Assembly: GCA_029783825.1 (NCBI GenBank)
Contig: JAREIK010003370.1
Span: forward strand, 26,186 to 90,185
Direction of reading: 5' to 3'
DNA: 64,000 nucleotides
Source: Sapria himalayana
Lineage: Eukaryota; Streptophyta; Magnoliopsida; Malpighiales; Rafflesiaceae
Positions within the stretch are counted from its first letter, which is position 1, and each line of letters begins with the position of its first letter. A program made the position numbers and the translations under genes. The notes under the pieces are model-generated. The model was given only the letters and a program-made list of their open reading frames with translations. It searched no databases and had not been told where the DNA came from. Of this stretch, positions 36,001 to 50,879 are shown piece after piece.

Positions 36001-39000
36001 TATGTGTTTAGGACATTACGGATTTATAGTTTTTATTTAAAGAATGAAAAAATAAAAAATAAATTTTTTGATTTTTTTAATTTTTGAAGGTTGACCTTTG
36101 AAAATATAATAATATATAATTTTTTTTAAATGTTAATATAATATTTAGTTATAATATTCTTAATAATTATATATAATGTAAACTCAATATAAATAATTTT
36201 ATTAATAGATATTATAATAATGATCAATAAAAAATTAATAAACTATTATTAATAAGAATGATATAAATTAAAATATAATTGCAAAATCTAAAATGATTCA
36301 AAATCAAAATAAAATATATTACAAAATAATAAATTTTTGTTTTTAAAATTTTGCCTCTTTTTATAAGCATATATATTTTTTTTGATAAAAAATAAATTAT
36401 TTAAAATAGATATGTCTCACTAATAATTTATTTTGTAATTAATATTTCTATAAAAATAAACTGATAATAATTAAAATAAAAATTTAAAATTATACCTAAT
36501 AAAAATTAAAATGATATTTTTAATTTATTATTAATGTATACCAATTTAATAGTTTAAGTATTTAGAGGTTTTTTCATTTAAAAATTTAATGATTTATGTT
36601 TTTAGGCATTTAGTGGTTTATAGGTTTTATTTAAAAAATAAATTAAGAAAACAATTTTTTTTGATTTTTTTTCACATTTTCAAAGGTTATAAGCTTTGAA
36701 AATATAATAATTTTAAAATTTTTTAAAAATGTGAATACAAAATTTATTAATAATAATAATTATAATTATATATAATATAAACTAAATATAAACAATTTTA
36801 TTGATAATATTATATCAATTATCAAAAAATAAATTAATAAACTATTATTAATATGATAGATATAAATTAAAATATAATTAAAAAACCTAAAATGATTCAA
36901 AATCAAAGTAAAATTTATTACAAAATAATAATTTTTTTTTAGTTTTTGCATCATTTTATAAGCTAATATATTTTTTGGTTGAAAAATATATAATTTAAAT
37001 TATATTTGTCATTCATAATTTATTTTGTAATTAATATTTCTATAAATTATTTAAATTATATTTAAGGTTTACGAGTTTAGAGGTTTTGGTATTTAGGGGC
37101 TTCGGGGTTTAGGAGTTTAGAGATTTATGTATTTAGGCATTTAATGGTTTATAAGTTTTATTTAAACAATGATATATCAAAAAATTTATTTTTGTTATTT
37201 TTTCTTATTTTCGAAGGTTATAACCTTCGAAAATTTAACAATTTTTAAATTTTTTTTATTTGTTAATACTATATTTTGTTATGATAATCTTAATAATTAT
37301 ATATCATAAAAATTCAATATAAACAATTATATTGATAGATATTATATTAATGATCAAAAAATAAATTAATAAACTATTATTAATAAGAAAGATTTTATTT
37401 AAAATATATATGCAAAACATAAATTTATTCAAAATCAAAATAAAATATATTACTAAATAATAATTTTTTTGATGTTTTGCTTCTTTTTATAAGTTTATAT
37501 TTTTTTTATTAAAAGTAAATTACTTAAATTATATTTGTCTTCCTCATAATTTATTTTTAATTTTTTATTCTATAAAAATAAACTAATAAATAATAAAAAT
37601 GAATATTTAAAACAATATTGAATACAAATAAAATAAAGATTTATTATTTATTATTTAGGATATACTAGTTTAATGGTTTAAGTATTTAGGTATTTTGGGG
37701 TTTAGTGATTTAAGTGTTTAGGCCTTTAGTGATTTATAGTTATTATTTAAAGAATGAAAAAATAAAAAATTAAATTTTTTGATTTTTTTTTAATTTTTGA
37801 TGGTTATAACCTTTGAAAATATAATAATTTTTAATTTTTTTAAAATGTGAATATAATATTTAGTAATAATAATCTTAATAATTATATATAATGTAAACTC
37901 AATATAAATAATTTTATTAATACATATTATAATAATGATCAATAAAAAAATAATAAACTATTATTAAATAGAATGATATAAAATAAAATATAATTACAAA
38001 ATCTAAAATGACTCAAAAAAAATTAAAATATATTACTAAATAATAAATTTTTGTTCTTAAAATTTTGCATCTTTTTATAAGGTTATATTTTTTTTTTGAT
38101 GAAAAATAAATTATTTATATTAGATCTATCTCATTAATAATTTATTTTGTAATTAATATTTTTATAAAAATAAACTGATAAATAATTAAAATATAAATTT
38201 AAAATTATACTTAATAAAAATTAAATTGAGATTTATGATTTTTTATTAAAGTACACCTGTTTAATGGTTTATGTATTTAGAGGTTTTATCATTTTGGAGT
38301 TTAGCAATTTATGTTTTTAGGCATTTAGTGGTTTATAGGTTTTATTTAATCTATAAAATAACAAAAAAAATTCTAATTTTTTCTCATTTTCATAGGTTAT
38401 AACCATTGAAAATATAATAATATTTAAAATTTTTTGAAATATGAATACAATATTTAGTTATTCTAAAATTAATAATTATATATCATATAAATTCAATATA
38501 AACAGTTATATTGATAGATAATATAATAATGAACAAAAATTAAATTAATAAACTATTAATATTAAGATAGATATTAATTAAAAAATATTTACAATACCCA
38601 ATTCGATTCAAGATTAAACTATGATATATTAATGTATAAAACTTTTTAATTTTCAAATATTTACTTGATTTATAAGAGTATATATTTTTTTTGATTAAAA
38701 ATAAATTATTTAAATTATATTTGTCGCACTCATAATTTATTTTGTAATAAATATTTTATAAAAATAAACTTATAATAATTAAAATCAATATTTAAATTTA
38801 TAATAAATAATATAAAAATTAGATTTAATAATTATTAAATAGTATACAATGGTTTAATTGTTTATATATTTAGGAGTTTACTGATTTACCTATATATTCA
38901 TTTAGTGGTTTATATGTTTTATTTAAAAAATAAAATAACAAAAAATTTATTTTTATTATTTTTTGATATTTTCAAAGGTACCTTAGAAAATACAATAAAT

Positions 39001-42000
39001 TTTAAATTATTTTCTAAAGTGAATACAATCTTTAGTTATAATAATCATTATATTTATATATCATATAAATTTAAAATAAAAAATTTTATTGATAAATATT
39101 CTAATAATGATCAAAAAATAAATTAATAATTTATTATTAATAAGATAGATATCAATTAAAATATAATTACAAAACCTAAATGATTCAGAAGCAAAGCAAA
39201 ATATATTACTATATAATAATTTTTTTTTTGAATTTTCTTTTCATTTAAAAAGTTTATGTATATTTTTTTGATGAAAAATGCTTTATATAAATTATATTTG
39301 TCGAGCTCATAATTTATTCTGTAATTAATATATTTATAAAAATAAACAAATAAATAATTAAAAAGAATATTTAAAATTATATTTAAAAAAAATTAGATTA
39401 TTATTTATTATTTAGGGATACCGGTTTGATCTAAATTAGATATTTCTCACTAATAATTTATTTTGTAATTAATATTTCTATAAAAATAAACTAATAAATA
39501 TTAAAAATAAAAATTTAAAATTATATTGAAAAAAATTTAAAATGAGATTTATGATTTAGTTTTACTATATACCAGTTTAATGGATTAAGTATTTAGAGGT
39601 TTTTTCATTTAGGATTTTAGCGATTTATGTTTTTAGGGTTTTAGTGGTTTATATGTTTTATTTAAACAATAAAATAATAAAAAAAAATTTATAATTTTTC
39701 CACATTTTCATAGGTTATAACCTTTGAAAATATAATAATATTTAAAATTTTTTTAAATGTAAATATAATATTTTTTTATAACAATATTAATAATTATATA
39801 TCATATAAATTCAATATAAATAATTTTATTGATAGATATTATAATAATGATAAAAAATTAAATTAATAAACTATTAATAAAAAGATAGAATTTAATTAAA
39901 AAATATTTACAAAACCCAAATTGAATTAAAATTAAAGTAAAATATATTACTAATAATAATTATAAATTTTTAAATTTTTACTTCTTTTATGTGCGTATGT
40001 ATATTAATTCTTTAAAAATAAATTATTTAAATTTGATTTGTCCCACTCATAATTTATTTTGTAATAAATATTTCTATAAAAATAAACTAATAAATATTTA
40101 AAATAAATATTTAAAATTATAATAAATAGAAATAAAAATTAGATTTATTATTTATTATGTATTATATATCTGTTTAATGGTTACTGTATTTAGGCATTAC
40201 GGGGTCTAAGAGTTTACTTATTTAACTGTGTATGCATTTAGTAGTTTAAAGGTTTTATTTAAAAAATAAAAAAACAAAAATTTATTTTTATTATTTTTTG
40301 ATATTTTCAAAGGTTATAACCTTTGAAAATAGAATAATTTTTAAATTTTTTATTAAATGTGAATACAATATTTAATTATAATAATAGTTATATTATTATA
40401 TCATATAAATTCAATAAAAACAATTTTATTGATAAATATTCAAATAATGATCAAAAAATAAATTAAAAATCTATTATTAATAAGATAGATATCAATTAAA
40501 ATATAATTACAAAACCAAAAATGATTCAGAAGAAAAGCAAAATATATTACTATATAATAATTTTTTGTTTTGAATTTTTTTTCTTTTAAAAAGTTTATTA
40601 ATAATTTTTTGATGAAAAATAATTTATATAAATTATATTTGTCTAACTCATAATTTATTTTTTATTTAATATTTATATAAAAATAAACAAATAAATAATT
40701 AAAATGAATTTTTACAATTATATTGAAAAAAATAATTTTGAGATTTAATCTTTTTTATTTGGGTATACCATACTAATTTAAATTAGACCTATCTCACTAA
40801 TAATTTAAAATAAATTATTTAAATAATATTTGTCTCACTCGAAATTTATTTTGTAATTTGTTTTTCTAAAAAATTAAACTATAAATAATTAAAATGAATA
40901 TTTAAAATTATAATAAATAGAAATAAAAATGAGATTTATTATTTATTAAGTAGTATATAGCTGTTAAAAGATTTATGTATTTAGGGGTTACTTGATTTAT
41001 GAGCTTACTGATTGATGTAAGTAAGCATTTAATGATCTATTGTTTTTATTTAAAAAATGAAATAACAAAACATTTATTTTTATTATTTTTTCTCATTTTT
41101 TAAGGTTATAACCTTTGAAAATTTAATAATTTTTAAACTTTTTTCAAAAGTGAATACAATACTTAGTTATAATAATCATTATATTTATATATCATATAAA
41201 TTCAATATAAACAATTTTATTGATAAATATTCTAATAATGATCAAAAAATAAATAAATAATATATTATTAATAAGAGTGATATCAATTAAAATATAATTA
41301 CAAAACCTAAAATAATTCAAAAGCAAAGCAAAATATAATACAATATAATAATTTGTTGTTTTGAATATTTTTTTATTTTAAAAAGATTTATCTATATTTT
41401 TTGATTAAAAATAATTTATATAAATTATATTTGTGTAACTTATAATTTATTTTGTAATTAATATTTATATAAAAATAAACAAATAAATAATTAAAATGAA
41501 TATTAAAAATTATAGTTAAAAAAATGAGATTTATTAATTATTATTTTGGGAATACCAATTTAATTTTAATTATATCTGTTTCACTAATAATTTATTTTGT
41601 AATTAATATTTTTAAAAAAATAAACTAATAAATAATTAAAATAAAAATTTTAAATTATACTAATAAAAAGTAAAATGAGATTTATGATTTATTATTAATG
41701 TAACCAGTTTAATGGTTTATGTATTTAGAAGTTTTGTCATTTAAAAATTTAGCGATATATATTTTTAGGCATTTAGTGGTTTATAGGGTTTATTTAAACA
41801 ATAAAATAATAAAAAAAATTTATAATTTTTTCTCATTTTCATAGGTTTTAAACTTTGAAACTATAATAATATTTAAAATTTTTTTAAATGTAAATATGAT
41901 ATTTTAGTTATAATAATATTATTAACTATATATCATATAAATTCAAAATAAACAATTTTATTGATAGATATTATAATAATGATCAAAAATTAAATTAATA

Positions 42001-45000
42001 AACTATTAATAAAAAGATAGAAATTAATTAAAAAATATTTACAAAATACAAATTGATTCAAATTTAAAGTAAAAAATATTATGGCATAATAATTTTAAAT
42101 TTTTAAATTTTTACTTCTTTTATATGCGTATTTATATTATTTCATTAAAAATAAATTATTTAAATTATATTTGTCGCACTCATAATTTATTTTGTCATAC
42201 ATATTTCTATAAAAATAAACTAATAAATAATTAAAATGAATATTTAAAATTATTATAAATAAAAATAAAAATTAGATTTATTATTTATTATGTATTATAT
42301 ATCGGTTAAATGGTTACTGTATTTAGGCATTATGGGTTCTAGGAGTTTACTTATTTAACTGTGTATGCAGTTAGTAGTTTAAAGGTTTTATTTAAAAAAT
42401 AAAAAAACAAAAATTTATATTTATTATTCTTTGATATTTTCAAAGGTTATAACCTTTGAAAATAGAATAATTTTTAAATTTTTTTTAAATGTGAATACAA
42501 TATTTAATTATAATAATCGTTATATTTATATATCATATAAATTCAATAAAAAAAATTTTATTGATAAATATTCAAATAATGATCAAAAAATAAATTAAAA
42601 ATCTATTATTAATAAGATAGATATCAATTAAAATATAATTACAAAACCAAAAATGATTCAGAAGAAAAGCAAAATATATTACTATATAATAATTTTTTGT
42701 TTTGAATTTTTTTTTCTTTTAAAAAATTTATTAATAATTTTTTGATGAAAAATAATTTATATAAATTATATTTGTCTAACTCATAATTTATTTTTTAATT
42801 AATATTTATATAAAAATAAACAAATAAATAATTAAAATGAATATTTACAATTATATTGAAAAAAATAATATTGAGATTTAATCTTTTTTATTTGGGTATA
42901 CCATACTAATTTAAATTAGACCTATCTCACTAATAATTTAAAATAAATTATTTAAATAATATTTGTCTCATTCAAAATTTATTTTGTAATTTATTTTTCA
43001 AAAAAATTAAACTATAAATAATTAAAATGAATATTTAAAATTATAATAAATAGAAATAAAAATGAGATTTATTATTTATTAAGTAGTATTTAGCTGTTAA
43101 AAGATTTATGTATTTAGGGGTTACTTGATTTATGAGCTTACTAATTGATGTAAGTAAGCATTTAAAGATCTATAGTTTTTATTTAAAAAATGAAATAATA
43201 AAACATTTATTTTTATTATTTTTTCTCATTTTTTAAGGTTATAACCTTTGAAAATATAATAATTTTTAAATTTTTTTCAAAAGTGAATACAATACTTAGT
43301 TATAATAATCATTATATTTATATATCATATAAATTCAATATAAACAATTTTATTGATAAATATTCTAATAAGGATCAAAAAATAAATAAATAATATATTA
43401 TTAATAAGAGTGATATCAATTAAAATATAATTACAAAACCTAAAATAATTCAAAAGCAAAGCAAAATACAATACAATATAATAATTTGTTGTTTTGAATT
43501 TTTTTTTATTTTAAAAAGATTTATCTATATTTTTTGATTAAAAATAATTTATATAAATTATATTTGTGTAACTTATAATTTATTTTGTAATTAATATTTA
43601 TATAAAAATAAACAAATAAATAATTAAAATGAATATTAAAAATTATAGTTAAAAAAATGAGATTTATTAATTATTATTTTGGGAATACCAATTTAATTTT
43701 AATTATATCTGTTTCACTAATAATTTATTTTGTAATTAATATTTTTATAAAAATAAACTAATAAATAATTAAAATAAAAATTTTAAATTATACTAATAAA
43801 AAATAAAATGAGATTTATGATTTATTATTAATGTATACCAGTTTAATGGTTTATGTATTTAGAAGTTTTGTCATTTGAAATTTAGCGATATATATTTTTA
43901 GGCATTTAGTGGTTTATAGGGTTTATTTAAACAATAAAATAATAACAATAAATTTATAATTTTTTCTCATTTTCATAGGTTTTAAACTTTGAAAATATAA
44001 TAATATTTAAAATTTTTTTAAATGTAAATATGGAATTTTAGTTATAATAATATTATTAACTATATATCATATAAATTCAAAATAAACAATTTTATTGATA
44101 GATATTATAATAATGATCAAAAATTAAATTAATAAACTATTAATAAAAAGATTGAATTTAATTAAAAAATATTTACAAAATACAAATTGATTCAAATTTA
44201 AAGTAAAAAATATTATGGCATAATAATTTTAAATTTTTAAATTTTTACTTCTTTTATATGCGTATTTATATTATTTCATTAAAAATAAATTATTTAAATT
44301 ATATTTGTCGCACTCATAATTTATTTTGTCATAAATATTTCTATAAAAATAAACTAATAAATAATTAAAATGAATATTTAAAATTATTATATATAGAAAT
44401 AAAAATTAGATTTATTATTTATTATGTATTATATATCGGTTTAATGGTTACTGTATTTAGGCATTACGGGTTCTAGGAGTTTACTTATTTAACTGTGTAT
44501 GCATTTATTAATTAATAGGTTTTATTTAAAAAAACAAAAAGCAAAAAAATTAATTTTTTTTTGATATTTTCAATGGTTATAACCTTAGAAAATATAAAAA
44601 TTTTAAAATTTTTTTTAAAAGTGAATTCAATATTTAATTATTATCATCATTATATTTATATATCATATAAATTCAATATAAACTATTTTATTGTTAAATA
44701 TTCTAATAATGATCAAAAAATAAATTAATAATCTATTATTAATAAGATAGATATCAATTATAATATAATTACTAAACCTAAAATGATTTAGAAGCAAAGC
44801 AAAATATATTACTATATAATAATTTTTTATTTTGAATTTTTTTTTTCTTTTAAAAAGTTTATCTATATTATTTTAATGAAAAATAATTTATATAAATTAT
44901 ATTTGTGTAACTCATAATTTATTTTGTAATTAATATTTATATAAAAATAAATATATAATTAATTAAATTTGAATATTTAAATGTAAAATGAAAAAAAATT

Positions 45001-45137
45001 AAATTTATTTTTTATTATTTAGGATATACCTGTATAATTTAAATTAGATCTTTCTCACTAATAATTTTTTTTGTAATTAATATTTCTATAAAAGTAAAAT
45101 GATAAATAATTAAAATAAAAATTAAAATTATACTGAA
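33055..45137 (+). repeat. AT-rich satellite array 5, forward orientation
   Basis: Palindrome positions are near 33226, 33812, 34415, 35014, 35507, 36088 (GGTTGACC), 36685, 37216 (arms changed symmetrically to CGAAGG...CCTTCG), 37802, 38395, 38976 (GGTACC), 39713, 40312, 41104, 41844, 42445, 43237, 43977 and 44575. Short monomers with the TATTTAAGGTTTA marker are at about 35,350 and 37,060. The stretch 40.1-44.5 kb is a higher-order duplication listed separately. Only chance frames occur, such as those on the minus strand at 36,766-36,954 and on the plus strand at 38,905-39,126. Confidence 0.9.
40100..44500 (+). repeat. 2.13-kb higher-order repeat, two copies plus a partial third
   Basis: The marker TTACTGTATT occurs at 40,181, 42,314 and 44,448, steps of 2,133 and 2,134 bp. 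Each unit contains three palindromes with the same spacings (about 792, 740 and 601 bp). It also contains the private fusion CTCACTAATAATTTAAAATA (around 40,790 and 42,928), found nowhere else in the window. Over ~370 bases around 40,810 versus 42,945 I count about 13 differences (~96%), far closer than typical monomers. Copy 3 is cut short by block B at 45,138. Confidence 0.85.
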
Positions 45138-46257
45138 TAATTAAAATAATTTATTTTGTTCCTTGCTCAACTCTAGAATGATTGCTAAAGCTCTAACCTA
45201 AATAATAGAAGCTTTTAATTTATCTCTATTATGTCTCATCATATTTGATGTTGAATCATTGGGCTATCAAAGGTAATTTGACTCATTTATGCTAACAGAC
45301 TAAACCAAAGTTGTACCCCTATGTGTTGATATAGATAGTTGTTGAAGATGCTATTTATATTTATTATTGTAATTTCTTCTAAAATATCTCTCATGCACAC
45401 ACTCAAAGCAATTTTTTTAAAACATAGTTCACCTCTAAAAAAATAACCACCTTGTAGCCTATTATAACAAACTAGACCCTGCGCGGTTTGAGTAGGGCAA
45501 GAAGTATGGGCTCTCTTTCAATCAAGAATCAAAAAATTTATTTTATTGGCATGTTTAAGCCTTTTTTTATATCCTCATGGATATGAAAAGTATCATTTCT
45601 TTCTTTTTATATTAAATGAGTTATGTATACAAGCTCACAATACCAAAAAAGGTGTAAATGAATGATATTCAAATGTATAAAAGATTTTAATCATTGCTCA
45701 AAATATTAGTATTGTATATTGACACTTGAGGTCACAAATCAAAAGAAAAAGCCATAATGATATTTCCAATCCCAATAATTTTAGCAATAGAAAGTTATAA
45801 AGAGTAGTACTCGAGCTTTAACTATTTCTAGGGTCATGACTTTTGCTCTTGAGGAATGTCCAAAGTTACAATCATTCCTAGTGCAATGACTTTGCAATAT
45901 AAAGTTAAAATGCACAATCTATGGTCATATCCAATACTGTGACCCAGTATTATAGTGATTAAATAAGTATTCATGATCATTTTTTTGCCATAACAATATG
46001 TTCAATAGAGAGGCACAAGTTATGGCATATTCTCATCGATATGATTTTGTGTTATAGAGACAAAATAAACAATCATGACCATTGCTAATGCTAGAATAAT
46101 CTAAAGCAAGAAAGAGACTGAATCCATAACTCACCCCTTGAGTCATGACTTTGTGTTACATATACAAAAAGATAAATTTATGACATTCCTAAAAATTGTG
46201 AATTTCAATTTAAATTTAACACTTAGTCATTTGATTATAAAAGTGCAAGACATGATA
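45138..46257 (+). other. Composite block B, segment 1
   Basis: This is a second copy of 8,657-9,774 in the same orientation, entered from satellite at the same place (ATTATACTGAATA). It differs by scattered substitutions and small indels, with no open frame preserved. The ~104-bp internal repeats are recognisable around 45,870-46,140. Confidence 0.75.
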
Positions 46258-46332
46258 TTTAGGATTTAAGGTTTATGAATTAGGGTTATAGTTTATGGTT
46301 TAAGGTTTAGTATTTAATGATTAGGGTTTATA
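46258..46332 (+). repeat. Interstitial telomere-like heptamer tract, block B
   Basis: About 11 degenerate TTTAGGG-type units in 7-bp register (TTTAGGA, TTTAAGG, ATTAGGG ... TTAGGGT), next to the T-rich complement of the retrocopy tail. Confidence 0.7.
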
Positions 46333-47621
46333 GTTTTTTTTGATTTTTTTGGAAAATACACACTTTATTTAGCATTTAGGCACACAACTTACAAGAGACT
46401 AAAAAGCTGACTAATTTAGGCCAGCCCACCAAATCCTATGCACCTTAATGATTCTATGCATAAAATAGATAAAAAAACATAAAGCCTAATAATTCCAAGC
46501 GTACGAATACAACTAAAATCACCTGGCATTCCCAGACTTCAGAGTTGGCATTGAGTCATTATGTGCACTACGTCCTTTCCATTCGGATTAGTCCAAGCAT
46601 TTTGAAGGAACCTGAATGATGCACCATATTAAAACTAAGCGAATATAAGATTGTGCATGTGTGTGACATGCAGCATCAAGCATTTGCCAATGTAATTGGT
46701 ATGCAATGGAATACATGTAAAACTGAATAACCATAAATCCACATGTCCATATCTACGGCACTTTGTCAATTAATTCTCAACTCTGAATTCCACATTCTTT
46801 TGCACCATTGATCCTCAAAAGAGTATCTCTTAGGTTAGAATGCTTCCTCCTCGAGCTCTAAGAAGTGGCTGTATGTTGCACTGACAAAATATCAAAAAAT
46901 ATGCGTTCATCGGTGTGCATGTGTGATGAGGTCCATCTCATAGTCTAATTATCTACGCGTACAACCAAGCTAGAATACAAGTAAAATTACAAATTGCTAT
47001 AAAGATGGGTCTTTTGCTCCCGGGAGTGTAGCATCGCCTAATGTGTATTTACAAAATGCATTTGTGGGCCCCACTTAGAGATACTCATAGGTCCAGTTGC
47101 CCTTACTGCATGCTACATAGAGAACAGACAAGATTGTGTGTGTGGGTATGTCATGATCCCTCTCTACAAGTACATGGTGCATACAAAGCCCAAAATATAA
47201 ATAAGAATACAAACATAAACAACAAGTTTGAATCTTTCTCTCCTGTGTGGCTGGTTTGGACTCCATTGGTTACTGGCCCTACTTGGTGATGCTTCGGATT
47301 TTTCCAGCTCTCCAATCAATCATGGATTACCCGCTACTCCTGTTGGGCGACGGTTGGGTGTCCCTCTATTCTGCCTGATAGGGCTAGTGGGACCCACTCC
47401 TAGCAACTCCTAGGTTTACTCCTGACCACTTTGCTCCGTCTCGTCAGTTGTCTGAATGTTATCATCCCGGCTTGTAGCGGGGCCCTCTACAAGCTGGTGG
47501 CCCATACTTCTACATGCTTCCAGGACTTGCCATCCCCTCTAAATGCTACACCAAAATGGACAATAATATGTGCACGTGTGTACTGTGGTCCATCGCTATG
47601 TGTGTGTGGTGCAGTAGTATC
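46333..47621 (-). mobile_element. Poly(A)-tailed retrocopy B
   Basis: Same sequence as retrocopy A in the same orientation. The AATAAA signal is on the minus strand (complement of 46,364-46,369) and the tail is shortened to an A7-TC-A8-like run (complement of 46,334-46,350). The outer edge is ...GTAGTATC followed by AGGGTTTAGG (47,622-47,631), against AGGGTTTATA at the tail side (46,323-46,332), 8 of 10 matching. The plus-strand frame seen in copy A at 10,204-10,446 is interrupted by stops here, arguing against a conserved antisense protein. Confidence 0.65.
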
Positions 47622-48541
47622 AGGGTTTAGGAGTTTAGTAATTAAAGTATTTAGGTATTTTGTGGTTTATAGGTTTTATTTAAATAATTAAATAACAAAA
47701 AAATTATTTTTATGATTTTTTCTTATTTTAAAGGTTATAACCATTGAAAATATTATAATTTTTAATTTTTTTTTCAAATATTAATACAATATTTAATAAT
47801 AATAATCATAAAAATAAAATATCATGTAAATTCAATATAAATAATTTTATTGATCGATATTATAATTCTGATCATAAAATAGATTAATAAATTATTATTA
47901 ATAAGATGGATATTAATTATATTATATTTGCAAAACCTAAAACGATTCAAAATCAAAGTAAAATATATTACTAAATAATAATTTTTTATTTTTAAATTTT
48001 TGATTCTTTTTATAAGCTTATAAATTTTTTTGATGAAGATAAATTATTTAAATTATATTTGTCTCATTCATATTTTTATTTTGCAATTAATATTTCAATA
48101 AAAATAAACTAATAAATAATTAAAATGAATATTGAAATTATAATGAATACACATAAAAATGAGATTTATCATTAAATATATAGGGTATAGCGGGTTAATG
48201 GTTTAAGTATTTAGTAGTTTAGGAGTTTAGTGATTTAAGTGTTTAGGCATTTAGTAGTTTATATGTTTTATTTAAATAATGAAATAACAAAAAAATATTT
48301 TTCAATTTTTTTATCAATTTTAAAGGTTATAACCTTTATAAATATAATAATTTTTAAATTTTTTTCAAATGTGAATACAATATTTGGTTATAATGAACAT
48401 AATAATTATATATCATGTAAATTAAAAATAAACAATTTTATTGATAGCTATATATAAACAAAATATAAATATAAATATAATAATGATCATAAAATAAATT
48501 AATAAACTATTATTTATTGATAGATATTTATATATTATTTA

Positions 48542-48586
48542 TAAATACTTAAACATTTAAAGATGGTTTAAATGTTTAAGTATTTA
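48542..48586. repeat. Satellite hairpin downstream of block B
   Basis: Two perfect 20-base complementary arms (TAAATACTTAAACATTTAAA and its complement) are separated by GATGG. It lies 921 bp beyond the retrocopy end and is equivalent to the dyads at 12,061 and 58,528. Confidence 0.75.
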
Positions 48587-50821
48587 AGGCTTTTGGGGGT
48601 TTGGGGTTTAGGTGTTTAATGATTTAAGTGTTTAGGCATTAGTAGTTTATAGGTTTTATATAAACATTAAAAAAATGAAAAGTTTATTTTTGTGATTTTA
48701 TCTCATTTTTAAAGATGATAACTTTAAAAATATAATAATTTTTAAATTATTTTTAAATGTAAATATAATATTTAGTTATAATAATCTTTATAATTATATA
48801 TCATGCAAATTCAATATAAACTATTTTATTAATAAATATTCTAATAATGATCAACAAATAAATTAATAATCTATTATTAATAAGATAGATATCAATAAAA
48901 ATATAATTACAAAACCTATAATGATTAAGAAGAAAAAGCAAAATATAGTACTATATATTAATTTTTTGTTTAAAAAATTTTTTTTCTTTTAAAAATTTTA
49001 TGTATAAATTTTTGAAATAAATAATTAAAATGAATAATTAAAATTATAATGAAAAAAAATGAGATTTATTATTTATTATTTAGGGATACTATTTTAATTT
49101 AAGTTAGATCCGTCTCACTAATAATTTATTTTGTAATTAATATTTCTATAAAAATAAACTGATAAATAACTAAAATAAAAATATAAAATTATACTGAATA
49201 AAAATTAAAATGAGATTTATGTTTTATTATTAATTTATACCAGTTTAATGGAATATGTATTAAGAGGTTTTGTCGTTTAGGAGTTTAGCAATTTATGTTT
49301 TTAGGCTTTTAGTGGTTTATAGGTTTTATTTAAAAAATAAAATAACAATAAATATATTTTTATTATTTTTTGATATTTTCAAATGTTATAACCTTTCAAA
49401 ATATAATAATTTTTAAATTTTTTTAAAAACTGAATACAATCTTTAGTTATAATAATTCTTATATTTATATATTATATAAATTCAAAATAAACAATTTTAT
49501 TGATAAATTTTTTTAAATTTGTGTAACACATAATTTATTTTGTAATTAATATTTATATAAAAATAAACAAATAAATAATTAAATTTGAATATTTAAAATT
49601 AAAATGAAAAAATAAGAGATTTATTCTTTATTATTTAGGATATACCAGTTTAATTTAAAGTAGATCTATCTCACTAATTATTTATTTTCTAATTAATATT
49701 TCTATAAAAATAAACTGATAAATAATCTAAATAAAAATTTAAAATTATACTGAATAAAAATTATAATGAGATTTAAGATTTATTATTAATGTATACCAGT
49801 TTAATGGTTTAAGTATTTAGAGGTTTTGTCGTTAGAAGTTTAGCCATTTATGTTTTTAGCCTTTTAGTGGTTTATAGGTTTTATATAAAAAAAATAAAAT
49901 AATAAATAAAATTTATATAATATGTTATCATTTTCATAGGTTATAACCTTTGAAAATATAATAATATTTACAATTTTTTGAAATGTGAAAACAATCTTAT
50001 TGATAGATAATATAATAATGATCAAAAATTAAATTAATAAACTATTAATAAAAAGATAGATATTAATTAAAAAATATTTACAAAACCCAAATTGATTTAA
50101 TATTAAAGTAAAATATATTACTGGATAATAATTTTTAATTTTTAAATTTTTACTTCTTTTATAAGCGTATATTTTTTTTATTAAAAATAAATTAATTAAA
50201 TTATATTTGCTGCACTCATACTTTATTTTGTAATAAAAATTTCTATAAAAATTAACTAATAAATAATAAAAATGAATATTTAAAAAATAATAAATTGAAA
50301 TAAAAATTAGATTTATTAATTATTAAGTAGTATATAGCAGTTTAATGGTTTATGTATTTAGGCATTACGGGGTTTAGGAGTTTACTGATTTAACTGTGTA
50401 TGCATTTAGTGGTTTATAGTTTTTATTTAAGAAAAATAAAAAAAAAATTATTTTTATTATTTTCTGATATTTTCAAAGGTTATAACATTTAAAAATATAA
50501 TAATTTTTAATTTTTTTTCAAAATTGAATAAATATTTATTTATAATAATCATAATAATTATAAATCATAAAAATTTAATATCAAAAATTTTATTGATAGA
50601 TATTCTAATAAATATCAAAAAATAAATTAAAAATCTATTATGAATAAGATTATATTAGTTAAAATATAATATCTAAACCTAAAATGATTCAAAAGAAAAG
50701 CAAAATATATTACTTAATAATAATTATTTGTTTTTAAATTTTTATTCTTTTTATAAGCTTATCTATTTTTTGATGAAAAATAATTTTTATAAATTATATT
50801 TTTAACTCATAATTTATTTTA

Positions 50822-50825
<4 letters not shown>

Positions 50826-50870
<45 letters not shown>

Positions 50871-50879
50871 CTAAACAAT
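50826..50879. repeat. (TA)n microsatellite
   Basis: More than 20 alternating TA dinucleotides replace a TAATTAATATATATA tract found in related monomers (e.g. 19,880 and 31,195). Likely length-variable. Confidence 0.9.

Noticed and set aside
38905..39126. Plus-strand frame of 73 codons, similar to 48,239-48,457 and to 58,693-58,878 on the minus strand
   Set aside because: These too are satellite translations at a fixed monomer position, interrupted in the great majority of monomers.
47041..47691. Overlapping plus-strand frames of 61-86 codons in retrocopy B, one running on into the satellite
   Set aside because: They are antisense to the polyadenylated strand, not conserved as frames in copies A and C, and one crosses the insertion boundary.
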